Source: Ophiostoma sp. CBS 140.51 (lineage: Eukaryota > Ascomycota > Sordariomycetes > Ophiostomatales > Ophiostomataceae). From it: a DNA stretch of 61,359 nt. Of the stretch, positions 29,357 through 41,268 are shown piece after piece. The DNA lies in assembly GCA_029298735.1 (NCBI GenBank), contig JANSLP010000188.1:1-61359 (forward strand), in the 5' to 3' direction. The stretch's first letter is position 1. Each line of letters begins with the position of its first letter. Position numbers and translations under genes: made by a program. Below the pieces are notes generated by a model, which saw nothing but the letters and a program-made list of their open reading frames with translations, made no database searches and was not told the origin of the DNA.

Positions 29357-31006
29357 TTACACAGTCTCAATGTAGCGTTTCATTTCCCTAAACAGCAATT
29401 GTTAGTACTCTGTACCGATGTTCAATGGCATTCGAAAGTGCATTCGAAAGTGCAAAAAACGTCGGCAAAAACGCCGGGTCAGATCGAACTTACCAATCAG
29501 TCACGGCCTCGTCCCATTGGCGGATCTCATGATCACGCGTGCCGCCATAGTGGTCGACAAACTCGTTGCCCAGCACCTCGCGCGCGATGCTGTCTTTCCG
29601 TGTGAAGCGGTCGTTGGCCTCGCGCAGGCTCCGCGCCAGTCGGATGCCGCCATCCGCTTCGCTGCCCACACCCTCGCCCTTGCCCAGGGGTGGGCACGGG
29701 ATCTTGAGCTTCTTCTCGACACCGCGCCAGCCCAGCGCCAGAATGGCTGCCAGCACAAAGTGCGGGTTGGCGTCGGCGCCGGCCACGCGGACCTCGAAGC
29801 GGGTGGCGCCCGCCTTGGAGCCGGGAGGGCCTATGAGGCGGATCGACGCCTGGCGGTGCTCGTACCCCCATGACACGGTGACGGGTGCCCAAAAGTTCTC
29901 GACTAGGCGTTTGTAGCTGTTGATGGTGGGTGCCACGAGGGGCATGACGTCCGGCAGCCCTTCTAAAATACCAGCCAAGAAATGGCGGCCCAAATCGGAG
30001 AGGTGGGCAATGTCGGGCCAGGCGGCGTCGTCGTCGGGGGTGTCGCGTGCCAGCAGATTCTTTCCGCTCTGCGAGTCGACGAGCGAAATGTGGATGTGGC
30101 CGCTGTTGCCCGGCAGGCCCTGCTTCGGCTTGGCCATGAAGCACGGGGTGATACCATAGGGCATGGCGACCGACTTGACCACGAGCTTGAACAAGCTGGC
30201 GCGATCGGCCATCTCCTGGATATCGCCAAATTGCAGTGCCGCCTCGTAGACACCGGGTCCACTCTCGGTGTGCCAGCCCTCGATGTCGCAGGCGAACTTT
30301 TCGCACGTCTCAAACACCTCATAGTAATAATCCTTGTTGGCGGCCGGGCGTGTCAGGCTGTAGCCAAACATGCCTTCGGTCAGGGGCGGCAGGGTATGTG
30401 GCGGGTTGTTGGCCAGGTAAGCGGCGGTCGAGGGCTGACGAGCGACGGCGTTGTTGGGTGCTGTGCTGTTGTCACTCGGTGTCAAAAAGTGGAAGAACTC
30501 GTACTCGGCTGGACATGTTAGCAGAACATCAACGGACATCTGTCACAGAAACGTCGCCAACTCGACTCACCCCCCGCCATGGCACCGTAGCCTTTGGCCT
30601 TGATCTTGTCGACCTGTGTCTGCAGCAGGCCCCGCGGACACGCGCATATTGGCTCCTTGGTGTCCGGGTCGAAGAAGCGCAAGAGGAAAAAGGGCACATT
30701 ATCTTCCCAAGGGATGCGCCGGAAGGTCTTGAGGTCGGGGATGGCCAGCAGGTCGCGATAGCCGTTTTCCTTGTTGCTGACTTGGAGTTCTTGAAAATAG
30801 GTCTGGTCGTGCATGTCCCAGCCAAAGATGACGGAGCAAAAGCCAAAGCCGCTCGTTGCAATCGACAAGAACTTGGCCTTTGACACAATCTTGCCGCGCA
30901 GGATGCCGTCCACATCGACGCCAGCCACTTTGACCTTGGTGTCGTGCTCGAGAATGGCCGGCAGCCGCTCGACGGTGACGTTTTTGTTTTCGTGTTCCGT
31001 GGCCAT
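29357..31006 (-). CDS. Glutamine synthetase type I-like enzyme
   Basis: Three exons (31006-30571, 30508-29494 and a 31-nt last exon 29387-29357) give 493 residues. Intron 1 (62 nt, CTAAC branch, CCAG acceptor) restores MAGAEYEFF. Intron 2 (106 nt, GTAAGT donor, TACTAAC branch, TTTAG acceptor) restores a tail ending TDWEMKRYIETV, as in this family; reading through would stop two bases into the intron. Family motifs are NSGHIHISL, NSYKRLVENFWAPV and ATRFEVRVAGADANPHF. Length and motifs fit bacterial GSI and the FluG C-terminal domain, not the approximately 360-residue eukaryotic GSII. Relatives ligate glutamate to ammonia, polyamines or other amines with ATP; a gamma-glutamyl-amine synthetase role is possible. 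Confidence 0.85.
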
Positions 31007-32867
31007 GATGAAGTGGTTCGGCGGGGTCGATCTAGAGGTCGATGCTGTTGAGAGCAGGAGAAAAATGTGCAAAAAAAATGAGAAACTGAAAACAAAGAGT
31101 CAAATCTGGGGGAAGCTCAAAGATATGGACAGGGAGAAGTGACAAAAGAACTGGAATCGGGGCTGGTCGTGAAGCTGGCGATAAGATCGGTGAAAGGGCA
31201 AGTGCGGGGCCAATCACGAAGCTTCCTGACAGCTGAAAATGGTCCTCCTCGTATGAGTCGCCCTGTAATTGTGGCACTGTTGGTGGTGACGGAGAGTTGC
31301 AGCTGCAACCTTCCGTGTTTTTGGCGCCCTTTGACCTAGCATTTTCTCGCTGTCTCGCCCAAAGCACCGAGTGGTCAGTGTGCTGTCATACACCCCGAAA
31401 TGTGCAAGGCCTGGCCAGGCTCCCAGGCCAGACCAAAGGCCACCCCCCAGCCAGTGAGTGGTATTATTCCTCCCAAGCTTTCCCAAAGAAGAAGGTGCGG
31501 GCCCCCAAAGTTGCTGAAGAGCATCCAAGCAGCAAGTGGAAGCGAGGCAGAGGCAGGAGGAGGCAGGAGGACAGGGGCTGAAGGAAGGAGCGATCAGTGG
31601 GTAAAAGATTAAGAGAGCAACAACGGCGATGAGGCTGAAGAAAGACGATAGATATGTCGCATATTGAGTTCGTTTTTTGGCGGTTGGACATCGCTTATCT
31701 AACGGCAGTTATTGTGATGTTCCTGTCCCGTTCCCGTTGCGCAGCTTTTCCACCACGGAATTGAGGGCATCTATTGAGTGCCAGAGCAATGACGACACTG
31801 GTGCCTGCCTTCTGTCGTGTGCCTTTTTTCAGTGGTGTAGCCTGGCCGAGGCACGTGGATGGTCGTGCCTGCTGTATTCAGCGCCTGGGCATCACCTCCT
31901 GCACAACGGGCCTGGCCTGGACGGACCTGGCCTGGCCTCGGCCTACCCAAAACCGAGTCTAGCGACGAAATGACAAACAGCCAATGGAAACGGCGTCCAA
32001 GACCCTGAGCCAAAATGTCAAGCCCAATGCACAATGGACAGAGTAAGATAAAATACCACCGGGGTCTGTTGTGTCCAGCTGATCACTCCTCCCATCTCAG
32101 GGTCGTGCCTGCCCCGAGATCTGACCCCCTGTCTGCCGTTGTCGGCGCCATTGACACGTCCCAATGCGGAAGGAACAGCCAGCGCACAGGACCAGAACAC
32201 GGAAAGAACCACCAAAGAACCACCAAAGAACACAGAAAGAAGGGCATCCACCAAAACTGGACAAAATAGCACCGATTAACCCACCATGGCCACCGTGGCG
32301 AGGCCGCCTCCGTCCCTCGTCATCGCGGGACCTACGGTCTAGTCACCGCTTCGTAGCTTCGTAGTCAGAACCCTTATCTGGGACGCCGCTGTCGATGGAA
32401 AGTCGAGGAAATCACTCGTATCAGTGTATCAGTATCAGGGGCGCATTTTCGTTCTTGCAATTTCTCGTCTCCTTGTCTTATTTCTTCTCTCGCTCTTTCC
32501 TTTTCTTTCTTTTTCTTTATCCTTTCCTCTTCCCTTCTCCTCGACCTGCTACTTCTTTATTCTGCATTTTGCAAACGAGCAGCAAAGATTGACCAAAGCA
32601 CCTTCTCTTTTCGCTCCGTTGTCGCCCTTTTGAGCGCTCTCTACCCCACCCGCCGCCTGACCTCCATCGCAACCTCCTTATCGTGAACAGTCCCCTTGAC
32701 TCCTGACTCGACACCCTCCCCACCACCGAACAAAATTGTCGACTTTCGCATCTTCTTCAACATAACACAACCTACAATCGCCTTGCTACGTCTCGAGACG
32801 GATCTCAAAAAGACACAACAAAAGACCTTTCAAGGCAGCTCAACCTCCTCCTAGTCAATTTACAACC
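31007..32867. other. Divergent intergenic region
   Basis: Separates the glutamine synthetase-like gene from the dehydrogenase gene. It contains an 11-bp direct repeat (AAAGAACCACC twice plus part, 32203-32231), GGCCTGG-rich patches at 31400-31430 and 31900-31940, and a pyrimidine-rich leader at 32450-32560 before the dehydrogenase gene. No gene was recognised. Confidence 0.5.
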
Positions 32868-33824
32868 ATGTCCTCGGCCGGCCGCCTCGCGGGCAAGAAT
32901 GCCATTGTCACTGGCGCTGCTGGGTAAGTCAAGTCGACACCGCCTCTTTTGACCCTTTGTGCACTTGCGCGTCAACCTACAACTCGCATCTCAACTCTCA
33001 CTAACCCTGTTTTTTCACCTCCCCACAGTGGCATCGGCTTAGAGACGACGATCCTGTTCGTCAAGGAGGGCGCCAATGTGCTCATGTCGGACATCTCGGC
33101 GCCGGCGCTCGAGAAGGCGCTGGCCAAGGTCAAGCAGCTGTTGCCCGAGAGCACCGCGTGCGTCGAGACTGTGGTGTGCGACGTGTCCAAGGAGACCCAG
33201 GTGCAGGCTATGGTCGAGAGTCTGGACGCCTGGGGCGGCCTGGATGTCATCTTCAACAACGCCGGTATCATGCACGCGCGCGACGACGACGCCGTCGACA
33301 CCCCCGAGGAGATTTGGGACCTGACACACAACATCAATGTCAAGGGCGTCTGGTTCGGCAGCAAGCACGCCGTGCTGTCGCTGCGCCGCCACAAGAAGAC
33401 CAAGGGTTCCATCATCAACACGGCGTCGGTGGTGGCGCTCGTCGGCTCGGCCACGCCGCAGCTCGCCTACACGGCTTCCAAGGGCGCCGTGCTGGCGATG
33501 ACGCGCGAGCTGGCGATTGTGCACGCGCGCGAGGGTTTCCGGTTCAACTCGCTGTGCCCGGCGCCGCTCAACACGCCCCTCCTACAAGACTGGCTGGGCG
33601 ACGATAAGCCGAAGCGGGCGCGTCGCGAGATCCACTTCCCCACGGGCCGGTTTGGCGAGGCCATTGAGCAGGCGCAGGCGGTACTGTTTTTGGCGTCGGA
33701 CGAGTCGAGCTTTGTCAATGGTCACGACATGGTGGTCGATGGCGGTATGACCAAAGCGTACGTGACGCCCGAGGGCCCTGCGTCTGGGGCGCCGGTCAAC
33801 AACGCCCTGCGCGACTCTCTGTGA
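32868..33824 (+). CDS. Short-chain dehydrogenase/reductase (classical SDR)
   Basis: Two exons, 32868-32923 and 33029-33824, joined across a 105-nt intron (GTAAGT donor, CCACAG acceptor) to give 283 residues. The join rebuilds the cofactor motif TGAAGGIG. NNAG near residue 90, a catalytic Ser in the INTASVVAL segment and YTASKGA (Tyr and Lys of the active site) are all present. PTGRFGEAIEQAQAVLFLASD and the DGGMTKAYV ending fit the FabG-like group. Substrate not predictable. It is on the same strand as and 0.84 kb upstream of the citrate synthase-fold gene. Confidence 0.9.
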
Positions 33825-34662
33825 AGCGGTCGTTGATGTCGACGTCAACTTTGACGTTTCGCAGAATGTTTCCATGATATGACTTAATAGTAATGAAGCT
33901 GCAGAGTACGTTGTACGCAATTGTACGCAATTTAATAATATTCAAACAAGTCAAGAAAGAAGAAACCACATTAAACACTCGTGCATGACAAGTTTGTACG
34001 GAGTAATACGTTTGTATTTGGCTCCTTGTTGTACCCTGGCTCGCTTGGCTTCACTGTGAAAACATGATTTCACAGTACTGTGTAGAGTCACGTGTGAGGC
34101 ACGACCCCGGCACTTTCTTTGGTGTTTTCGGTGGGGGGAGGGGAAACCGTTCTCAGGACTGCAAAAGAGTGAGGGGCAAGTTTATGGAGGACTTGTGACA
34201 ATTGGCCAATGGAAGTCGCGACCCGCCTGCCCGCCCAGTTGTCTAACAACAACCAACAGCAAATAACCGTAAAGGTAGCCGTGGCTGCCAGTTCGAGCCA
34301 ACCAAGGCCGCTAAACCGTGTCCGCTAGGGCGGCTTTCCTCGGTTCATTCTGGGATTGTGGCACACTTGCGCTCGGCTTGGATAAGAGGAGCCGAGAAGA
34401 GCAGGAGCAAGAACGAAGTACACGCCGGGGGAAGAAGTACAGATGCTGGGGAAGGGAAGGAGGGATGGAGTGGCCGCAAGCTGGTCCCTGATTCGGAAGG
34501 ACGACACAGAGTCTGCGTCGCGTATATTTTTTCTCTCCTCGTGTCTTTTTTGACAGACTTTCTCTTCCTCCCTTTCTTTCTTTTTTCTTGTCTTTTTGTT
34601 TTCTCTGTCTCTGTTCTACCCCAGATAACCTCACGAAACTCCAACATCCCACATCCTTCACA
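33825..34662. other. Intergenic region and leader of the methylcitrate synthase gene
   Basis: Contains a pyrimidine-rich tract near 34530-34620 just before the next start codon. No coding family recognised. Confidence 0.5.
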
Positions 34663-36175
34663 ATGAGTGCCCGGACTACCACGAGAGCCTTTGGTGCTCT
34701 GCGCGTGAGTGCCCCTGAGAAAGAAGAAAGCCCCTGAATGAAGGTCGAGTAGACCTCAGCTCCTACAACCTCATTGCTAACTCTTCCAGCCCCTCGGCCG
34801 CAAGTCGACGCCGCTGGCGTTCCGCCCCGCCCGCCACTACTCTGCGTCGGCCGAGCCGGACCTGAAGACGACGCTCAAGGAGGTAATCCCGGCTAAGCGC
34901 GAGCTGCTCAAGAAGGTCAAGGCCAACGGCAGCAAGGTGATTGGCGATGTCAAGGTCGAGAACACGCTCGGCGGAATGCGCGGCCTCAAGGCCATGTTGT
35001 GGGAGGCCAGTGTGGTCGACCCAGAGGAGGGCATCCGCTTCCACGGCCGCACCATCAAGGACTGCCAGCGCGAGCTGCCCAAGGGCACGTCGGGTACCGA
35101 GATGCTCCCCGAGGCCATGTTCTGGCTGCTGCTGACGGGCCAGGTCCCCTCAACGGCCCAGATCCGCGCCTTCTCGCGCGAGCTGGCTGAGAAGTCGGAG
35201 CTGCCTGCGTTCGTCAACAAGCTGCTCGACGAGCTCCCGGCCGACGTCCACCCTATGACGCAGTTCTCGATTGCTGTGTCGGCCCTGAGCCACACCTCCA
35301 AGTTTGCTGCTGGCTACGCTTCCGGCATGAACAAGGCCGACTACTGGGAGCCTACTTTCGACGACTGCATCAGCCTGTTGGCCAAGCTGCCCACTGTCGC
35401 CGCCAAGATCTACCAGAACGCCTACAACGGCGGCGGCGCCCTTCCCGCCAAGGTCGACCCTAACCAGGATTGGTCGTACAACTTTGCTGCACTGCTCGGC
35501 AAGGGCGGCAAGGAGCACGAGGACTTCCAGGACCTGCTCCGTCTGTACCTGGCCCTGCACGGTGACCACGAGGGCGGCAACGTCTCGGCTCACGCCACCC
35601 ACCTGGTCGGCTCTGCCCTGAGCGACCCCTTCCTGAGCTACAGTGCCGGTCTGCAGGGTCTGGCCGGCCCGCTCCACGGTCTGGCCGCCCAGGAGGTGCT
35701 CCGCTGGGTGCTCCAGATGAAGGACGCCATCCCCGCCAACTACACGCCCCAGGACGTCAAGGACTACCTGTGGTCGACGCTCAACTCGGGCCGTGTTGTG
35801 CCCGGCTATGGCCACGGTGTCCTGCGCAAGCCTGACCCTCGCTTCGAGGCCCTGATGGACTACGCCACCGCCCGCCCCGACATCTCGGCCAACCCTGTCT
35901 TTGGCATCGTCAAGGCCAACAGCGAAATCGCCCCCGGTGTCCTCAAGGAGCACGGCAAGACGAAGAACCCCTACCCCAACGTCGACTCGGCCTCGGGTGT
36001 CCTGTTCCACCACTACGGCTTCCACGAGACCCTGTACTACACCGCCACGTTCGGTGTGTCGCGTGGTCTGGGCCCGCTGGCACAGCTGGTCTGGGACCGC
36101 ATCCTGGGCCTGCCCATTGAGCGCCCCAAGAGCATTGACCTCAAGGGTCTGCTTGAGCTGATTGAGAAGAATTAG
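34663..36175 (+). CDS. mcsA: Mitochondrial 2-methylcitrate synthase (citrate synthase fold)
   Basis: Two exons, 34663-34704 and 34790-36175 (85-nt intron with GCTAAC branch and CCAG acceptor), give 475 residues. The N-terminus is Arg/Ser-rich and acts as a mitochondrial presequence, ending near HYSASAEPDL. Catalytic residues are the His in GPLHGLA (about 309), the His in GYGHGVL (about 355) and the Asp in YPNVDSA (about 413). EPDLKTTLK, MLPEAMFWLLLTGQVPST and a C-terminus with SIDLKGLL match fungal McsA better than the housekeeping CitA type, judged from memory. McsA condenses propionyl-CoA with oxaloacetate and detoxifies propionate. If this reading is wrong it is the main citrate synthase. 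Confidence 0.85.
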
Positions 36176-39100
36176 AAGAACTAAGAGTCTTGTTCTCCGA
36201 TATAATAAAAGGGGATTCGATTTTTTTTGTATATTTTTTCATGTTATTATTTCACGTTTTTTCAATGATAAACTAGAACCATGACCAACTCAGAAGGCCA
36301 GAAAAGCAGTGATGTGATAGATGCAAAGTCGTGAGCTTCAATTGGATCTTCAACCCAAGGAATGTCGTCACAGGCACGGACTTTTCCAAACACGTTTACA
36401 TCTGACAACATAACGTCGGAAATGCAGCGGTAAGTGGATCACCTGTCAGGAAGTCGACGACCCAGCTCTTCAGATTTAACCGACACCATGCCCTCGGCTG
36501 TTTCACCAATCTTGTGCTGTGTAAGGGAACCTGCGTGAATTACTGTCGAGACTGTGTACTACACGCTTACCCCGCCGCCTTCCCCGAAATCCCACCCCGG
36601 CGCTTTTCTCCATCCCCCCATACTGAGGACCCGCCGCCCACAAACGCCCACTAAATGTCGGGCGAAGGAGCTCCTCTGCCCCTCCAAACCAGAAGGAGTC
36701 GAGGGAGTCCAGGAAGAACTTACACAGTAGAACGTGCTCCACAATCGACAGCGATTCGTGGGGGGCTGAACAAGCGGCGGCGTCGCGGCCAATTCCCTTA
36801 CTGTGTAAAGCTGAATCATGGAAAAGAGGAAAGGAGTGACCATTATGGCCGAGATCGGTGGCGCTTCGGCCAGTCTGGGAACTGGCCGGCCGGCCACGGA
36901 TTAGCGTCAGCCTGTCAGGTGAACAAACAAACACAAAACAACATCGGATGGCCGACGTCAGCCAAAACTCGACGATACAGAGTGCATCGTGTCAGGAAGC
37001 ATGACATGGAAAAGACAAATATACAAAGAAAAATCAACATAGAGAAACAGATCATGTGACAATAATAGACAAGCGAGAAAAATGAGATCATAGGATCAAA
37101 GACGGACAGTATGCCGGATGACGAGCGACGGATAACGGGCGGCTCATCCTCGTGAGTGTAGTGATTGATTTTGTCACCAATAATATGGACGGCTCGAACG
37201 TCATGATATGCCTGTGGCACAGCTTTTCAGTTGGTTTCGTTTTTGGGTGCTGTCTCGGCAGGCTCTGTCCGGTTTCCAGGGCCAAGCAAAGACCAACAAA
37301 AGCATGCGTACTTCGTAGACGGTATGCGTTGACAGATGCGTAGACAGATGCGTCAACAAATACGTGGACAACATACAACTCCACAGGAACGACACGAGAG
37401 TCCGTTCGTTGCCAAGCAATGTAGATTGCAATGATCAATTGACTTCTCACCAAGGGTGGTTGAGGATAAAAGGGATGACAAAATATCAGGGGGGAAAACG
37501 ATAAATCAAGGCTACCATGGAACGGACGACATCTTTCTCGTCTCTCTCGTTCTTCTCAATTTAAGCTTAATTCAAGCTGTTTACTAACAAAGGAGGGACA
37601 CAGAGCGTACCCTCCCTCGATAAACCACCATCCTGCCGTCCGTCCTTAAAATAGCACTACCTATAGCATATAGCAGCGCAATATGAGGTCCCTTCTAATG
37701 CCCTCATTCTTTTCTGGCGGTATTCCGGGCTACAGTCGTCAGGTGTTCGTCCCTGTTAATTTCGTCTACATTTTGGGCGCGCTTACTGCATTTAGAGTTT
37801 TCTCCAGTCACTGTAAGTGCGAACAATCACGAGATCGCTTCTGCACTCTACCCTCCAACAGCTTCTCCACTTGTCATTACTCTACCATCTCGATATGAAG
37901 ACGCATCTCTTCCCTATGCCTGGTCCGATTCCAACACACCCACATCTCTTTGCCCAGCCACCCAATAAAAACCAATGGCCAGTTGGGGTTGCGTTCGTGC
38001 CTTGTAGACCACCTAACAACATAATTCCAAAAAGCAATTCTTCGGATCGCCCGTCAAGCCTTTTGTCGATTCGACCACAAAATATATTGCATTGACGTAG
38101 CTTGGCCTAGGTGTACTGAGTATACTACCTCCTTAATAGTCCTACAATTTGGTCCCCTCGGCAAGGGACGGTCTAGACTTTAACCACCATTGTTTATTTG
38201 ATAGCCGCAACTCATTGTCCGGTTGAACCGTCTGGGCGCAGCAATGCAGGGTCAACTTTTAACAGAGAACCATAACAGTAGTAGACCATAGTGGGGAGAC
38301 ACACGGAGCTCTCATATCCCTTCCGTTCCTGGATTGACCTCTCGGGCTACCAAGTAAGGTGTGGCTCGACTCTCCTCTATGTCAACTTTATTTCGTCGCA
38401 ATTGTCGATACTTTTGTATTATTTTTATGTCTTCTTGAAAATATTTACAATGATATTTTGTCTCTTGAACTGTGTAATAAAGAATAAGAACCATTCTTAT
38501 TACAGTACAAAATGGTCTTTTTTGCGATTTTCTTTTTTAAACAAGACACAGTGAACAATAAAATAGAGTAAAATTAGAATACTCTTGTAAAATAAACATG
38601 ACTGCATTCTATACTCCATGCATCAAATAAAAGATGCTACACACTAGCAAACTTGATCTAGATCCAAGATCTAGACGTCAGGATCGATATTGTAGCTTTT
38701 CTCTCAATCGTCTGGACTTGCCTCGGTCACCTCTCGTGATGGTAGATGACCACACGACTCGTCCAATTATTAGTTATTCCAAATTCTTTGACATTCCGGA
38801 TCCCTGGACTCCCTACGCGAGTGCACCATTTCAAAAATAAACAAATTAACTAGACGAAGAACTCATAAAGACTCACTTAATAAAGGAAAAAATATGGAGA
38901 TCTTCATGGAGAGAAATAAACAGAAAAACAACAACAAACACCAGGACTCTTAGCACATATGCTGGGATATATTTGGTAGCATCATGCATCCATCGTGCAT
39001 CTGCACAACATACATGCTCCCAAGAAAGCCAAAAAATACTAAGTAAAAATAACACGATCTCTGGCCATCTGGTCTTGGCCCTGGTTACGTTTTCTCTCTC

Positions 39101-39991
39101 CACAGATGCTTTCGACTTTCGTGGCCCTCTCCGCCCTCCCTGCCCCCTTAACGGTACCTCCGCTATAAATTAACAAAGGCAGATAAGGGGAGAGGCCGGT
39201 CTTTGTTTATCAACGTCCCGCGTCTTGGCTGCATACCATGCGGCGCAGCCTCACTGCTATGCACTGCTGTCTTTTACAGTTTTCTGGGCTTACAGGCGGA
39301 TGAGGAGCCGATTACCGACAGCCAAAAAGCCAACATACCGTACAGACCAAAATTGGAAGAGAACAAGAAAGGAAATGCCACAGCAGACATCCTGAAGCCA
39401 AGAATATGGTTGCTCAGGCGGACAAGGAAGGCAATGCACCCGTCTGTTGCCCGAGCACAGATTTTCTTTCTTTCTATCCATATTACGGATGACGATGAGA
39501 TGCACTCCGCAAACGGTCAGACGAGTAGACAATCACACAACTCGACCAAAAGACCGAGCAGTGAAGCAATATGGAGAAGCCGGCCTGGACGTTGCCGTTT
39601 TTACTTTTCCGCCACTCTTTGCCCCCCTTGTCGCACGGAACACTGGTCGTGTCTGTATGCACCGACCAGGCATAGCCACCGGCCTGGAAATCTTGATGAA
39701 CTTGAGATGAAGGAGAAAGTGCGTTGAATCCTTTTTGATTAATCTGGATAAAAAAATTAACGTGCGAGAGCTAATATCTGGGAGCTGATTGGGACGCAGA
39801 CAAGAGAGGATACCGGAGAACATCATGACTTCAAACGGATATATAAACACAACTCAGATCCCATCGAAAGGAATCAGTTTTTGTTTCTTTGGATCATCCA
39901 GCCTCATCTCTTCACTTCAGAGCCAATCCTCCATCATTTTCTCTCAATCAACTTGTGCTTCTCAGGATTTTACCTCTAGCCCTCTATCACA
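36176..39991. other. 3.8-kb gene-poor, partly AT-rich region
   Basis: No coding family, splice pattern or mobile element recognised. The stretch 38350-38650 is strongly AT-rich and holds a small inverted repeat. The last 150 nt are a leader for the DUF4360 gene. Confidence 0.45.
38483..38501. repeat. Short perfect inverted repeat
   Basis: AATAAGAA and TTCTTATT flank a 3-nt loop, with partial further pairing (ACTGT/ACAGT) outside. It lies in AT-rich gene-free DNA and has no assigned role. Confidence 0.6.
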
Positions 39992-40726
39992 ATGCGTTCC
40001 TCCGCCCTTCTCTCTCTCCTGCCGGCTCTGGCCGCCGCTTCGCCCACCTTTGTCCTCGGCGACGGCAGCACCACCCTCAATGCCGACACCGCTGGTGGCG
40101 CGCCGCCCGCGGTCAACCTGGTCAACCCCGCTGGCAGCGACGGCACCGCCGACGCGCCCAACCCCAACGACATCCAGGTCGCCAGCGTCAGCTTCTCAGG
40201 CAACGGCTGCCCGCAGGGCTCCGTGTCGACGTCCATCTCGACCGACCGCACCGTGGTGACTTTCGGTTTCGACAAGTTCCAGACGTACATTGGTCCCGGC
40301 TATGACCTGGGCGACAAGTCCAAGAACTGCCAGCTGCACTTGAACTTGAAGTACCCTGGTGGCTTCCAGTTTGCCGTGCTCGACAGCACGTACCACGGCT
40401 TCGCGCAGCTCGACCAGGGCGTGACGGGCACCTTTTACAGCACGTACTACTTTTCGCAGGACGCGGCCGCGACGACGACGACGCAGACGTCGATTTCGGG
40501 CGGCGGTACCTGGGCGGCGGGCCAGGTGTACACGAAGAACGACCAGATCCCGACGGCCTCGGTCATTTACGCCCCCTGTGGCGCCAACGGCATCCTGAAT
40601 GTCAACAACCGGATTGTGTTGGCCAGCAACAACAAGACGGCGACCGGCCAGGTCACAGACGACGATGCGACCGTCGCCTTCACGCACCAGCTGCATTTGA
40701 CCTGGCGCCCGTGCCCCAAGAAGTAG
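39992..40726 (+). CDS. Secreted DUF4360 protein
   Basis: A 244-residue single-exon protein with a clear signal peptide (MRSSALLSLLPALAAASP). The mature part has a DUF4360 pattern: SFSGNGCPQGSVS near the start, FDKFQTYIGPG, KNCQLHLNLKYPGGFQFAV and an ending LTWRPCPKK with paired Cys residues. Family members are small secreted fungal and bacterial proteins of unknown function, often abundant in culture fluid. It is convergent with the Crh gene. A role at the wall surface or outside the cell is inferred only from secretion. Confidence 0.88.
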   Translation: MRSSALLSLLPALAAASPTFVLGDGSTTLNADTAGGAPPAVNLVNPAGSDGTADAPNPNDIQVASVSFSGNGCPQGSVSTSISTDRTVVTFGFDKFQTYIGPGYDLGDKSKNCQLHLNLKYPGGFQFAVLDSTYHGFAQLDQGVTGTFYSTYYFSQDAAATTTTQTSISGGGTWAAGQVYTKNDQIPTASVIYAPCGANGILNVNNRIVLASNNKTATGQVTDDDATVAFTHQLHLTWRPCPKK

Positions 40727-41268
40727 AGGGCGACCGTGGCGAGCGCAGCGAGCGTTAGAAACGAAGACGAAGTGGCAGAGGAAAAAGGAAGGGGATCGCT
40801 TGTTATGTCGGAGAAAGTTGTTGGGGACTCGGAGTAGTTGATCGAGTTCTCGTCGAGGTTGTTATTGTTGTTGTATATCATTCTCATTCAACATGCTGTA
40901 TGTATCTTGTTCATCAACTCACACGGTACATAACTGGCCAATTTTTTATTATTCCAATAAGTGAACAAAAAGCAGAAAAAGAAATTTTCATTGGTGACAA
41001 AAAGTGAGATAAAATGAGAGTAATCCAAAAGGCGCAAAATGAAAAGACACACGGCTATTAACACAAAGGGTTTCCACACAAAGTAGATAGATGAAAAAGG
41101 AAGTGATGACGTAAATGGAAAGAAAAGAAAAAGACAGGTAAAGAGAGAGAGGGTATGCCATGCGAATGGCGTCGTATGTACACAACAGCTACATGATTCC
41201 AGCATGCATTCGCTTATCCAGCGCCTGCATGGACACACCCGTGGCGGGGACAACCGAACAACTGAAGA
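40727..41268. other. Convergent intergenic region
   Basis: Contains the 3' flanks of the DUF4360 and Crh genes; AT-rich, no gene. Confidence 0.5.

Noticed and set aside
35150..36025. 291-codon antisense frame over the citrate synthase-fold gene
   Set aside because: Shadow of a highly expressed, strongly biased gene.
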